Assembly: GCA_034434635.1 (NCBI GenBank)
Contig: DAOTYX010000165.1
Location: forward strand, 1 to 6,573
From: DAOTYX01 sp034434635
GTDB taxonomy: Bacteria; Chloroflexota; Anaerolineae; B4-G1; DUEL01
Reading direction: 5' to 3'
Length of the DNA stretch: 6,573 nucleotides
Shown here: positions 5,852 through 6,573 of the stretch, in pieces
How the letters are laid out: each line of letters opens with the position of its first letter
Numbering within the stretch: the first letter of the stretch is position 1
Notes under the pieces: generated by a model
What the model was told of the DNA's origin: nothing
What the model saw: the letters and a program-made list of their open reading frames with translations, nothing else
Databases searched by the model: none
Position numbers and translations under genes: made by a program

Positions 5852-5925
5852 GGTGGGTGTGGCCTAATGGTCAAGGCACCTGGTTGTGGCCCAGGAGATT
5901 GCGGGTTCGAGTCCCGCCACTCACC
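5852..5925 (+). tRNA. tRNA-His (anticodon GTG)
   Basis: A complete cloverleaf. The acceptor GTGGGTG (5853-5859) pairs with CACTCAC (5918-5924), one G-U. The D arm is GCCT/AGGC (5862-5877). The anticodon stem CCTGG/CCAGG encloses loop TTGTGGC, with anticodon GTG at 5886-5888. The T arm is GCGGG TTCGAGT CCCGC (5901-5917). The extra G at 5852 opposite C5925 is the G-1:C73 pair that identifies histidine tRNAs. CCA is not encoded and must be added. Confidence 0.97.
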
Positions 5926-5930
5926 CTGGA

Positions 5931-5950
5931 GCCGGGGCGCCACCCCCGGC
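5931..5950 (+). other. Hairpin between the two tRNA genes
   Basis: GCCGGGG (5931-5937) pairs perfectly with CCCCGGC (5944-5950) around loop CGCCAC. The tail CTTGTCATCTG is not a clean T-run, so this could be a weak terminator after tRNA-His or a processing structure in a shared tRNA precursor. Confidence 0.5.
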
Positions 5951-5965
5951 CTTGTCATCTGATAC

Positions 5966-6039
5966 GCCCCCGTGGCTCAATTGGACAGAGCATCGGACTT
6001 CGGATCCGACGGTTGCGCGTTCGAGTCGCGCCGGGGGCA
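5966..6039 (+). tRNA. tRNA-Arg (anticodon TCG)
   Basis: A complete cloverleaf. The acceptor GCCCCCG (5966-5972) pairs perfectly with CGGGGGC (6032-6038). The D arm is GCTC/GAGC (5975-5991). The anticodon stem TCGGA/TCCGA encloses loop CTTCGGA, with anticodon TCG at 6000-6002, reading CGA-type arginine codons. The T arm is GCGCG TTCGAGT CGCGC (6015-6031). The discriminator is A6039, and no CCA is encoded. It lies 40 bp after tRNA-His and probably shares its transcript. Confidence 0.97.
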
Positions 6040-6078
6040 AGTGGGCGGAGGACTGTCAGGAAGCTCTCCACTTTCATT
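6039..6078 (+). terminator. Possible terminator after tRNA-Arg
   Basis: AAGTGG (6039-6044) pairs with CCACTT (6068-6073), and GAG (6048-6050) with CTC (6064-6066). TTCATTAT follows. The stem is interrupted and begins on the tRNA discriminator base, so the call is tentative. Confidence 0.4.
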
Positions 6079-6330
6079 ATAAGCCCTATCTTCTGTTACC
6101 GCAACTGACCTCTCTGTTCCGCAATTCGCTCTTACTGTCTGACCAACTGCCGCCATTGTTCAAAGCCGGTCTGTGACCCGTCGTACGCCCTTCTGGGCTG
6201 GTAGTGCTGACCGTCAGGCCGATACAGGCTAAGGACCTGCGCCACCTGTGCGCCAGCTGGCGGAGCCAGCGCTTTAGGGCAGGCAGTACCTTTTTGCCTC
6301 GTCTCGGGTCTGATCTCAGGGTGGATCGGC
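6079..6330. other. Intergenic region upstream of the regulator gene
   Basis: I see no credible gene. A hairpin, GCTGGC (6256-6261) with GCCAGC (6265-6270) around GGA, lies 60 bp before the regulator start; a smaller one is GCCC TTCT GGGC near 6187-6198. The first half is less GC-rich than the rest of the window. No clear promoter for the regulator gene was found. Confidence 0.4.
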
Positions 6331-6573
6331 ATGCGTGTGGAGGAACCCACCCAGCCGCGACTGGCTATCTATCTTTTCGGGGGGCCAGAGTGTTGGTTGG
6401 CCAGTGAGATGCTGCCCCCTCTGGCCACACGCAAGACCTTGTCGCTCCTGGCCTATCTCATCCTTCATCGCCAGCGGGCTCATTCACGCGACGAACTCGC
6501 TGCGCTCTTCTGGGGCGATCGCGACGACGTCCATGCCCGCCGTTCCCTCTCCACGGCGCTGTGGCGCATCCGC
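6331..6573 (+). CDS. SARP/BTAD-family transcriptional regulator, N-terminal fragment
   Basis: The frame is open from ATG 6331 to the window edge: 81 codons, with the C-terminus missing. The visible part is an OmpR-type winged-helix domain as found in SARP/BTAD activators. It has an initial strand LAIYLFGGPECWL (11-23), helix LSLLAYLILHR (37-47), HSRDELAALFWGD (51-63) and the start of the recognition helix HARRSLSTALWRIR (68-81). Such proteins usually continue into a bacterial transcriptional activation domain, and in large versions into an NB-ARC/AAA ATPase and TPR repeats; that part lies beyond the window. An in-frame stop at 6208-6210 and absence of any other ATG support this start; AGGGTGG lies about 6 nt upstream. 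Target genes are unknown. Confidence 0.85.
   Translation, partial: MRVEEPTQPRLAIYLFGGPECWLASEMLPPLATRKTLSLLAYLILHRQRAHSRDELAALFWGDRDDVHARRSLSTALWRIR

Overview
This is a 6.6-kb, GC-rich (by eye roughly two thirds G+C) bacterial chromosomal window. The gene set suggests a Chloroflexota (Anaerolineae-like) genome: a stand-alone HNH nuclease of the 'LLLNASYEPLRVV' type, a CBS-domain site-2 protease, a SARP/BTAD-type regulator, two hypothetical proteins of a kind I associate with that phylum, and GC-rich hairpin repeats in the gaps. That placement is inference from protein character, not a database result. I see no phage, transposase, CRISPR or plasmid genes.

Layout. Bases 1-325 have no credible gene but hold a long interrupted inverted repeat (172-306). 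A near-consensus sigma-70 promoter (326-353) then drives about 220 nt with no convincing ORF. This stretch folds as a long rod-like hairpin and ends in a strong intrinsic terminator (543-573); it is best read as a small structured RNA, possibly 6S RNA. Two tandem copies of a double-hairpin repeat follow (603-711), then the HNH gene (737-1258, +). A 96-bp three-hairpin element with 11-bp inverted ends (1261-1356) fills the gap to the convergent minus-strand operon. That operon runs from a TTGACA-N17-TATAGT promoter (3408-3436) through a site-2 protease (3340-2216) and, 16 bp later, a patatin-like lipase (2199-1354).

Divergent from the operon is a 335-residue protein with two predicted membrane helices (3561-4568, +), closed by a textbook terminator (4593-4623). 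A SAM-dependent methyltransferase follows (4651-5391, +). It overlaps by 86 bp, tail to tail, a 167-residue hypothetical gene on the minus strand (5809-5306). Diverging from that gene are tRNA-His(GTG) (5852-5925) and tRNA-Arg(TCG) (5966-6039), with their own promoter. After about 290 bp of non-coding DNA the window ends inside the N-terminal DNA-binding domain of a SARP/BTAD-like regulator (6331 onward).

Functionally this is mostly housekeeping. The only clear functional pairing is the protease-lipase operon, which suggests membrane-protein and membrane-lipid turnover. The most interesting material is non-coding: the promoter-RNA-terminator unit and three unrelated families of hairpin-forming elements within the first 1.4 kb.
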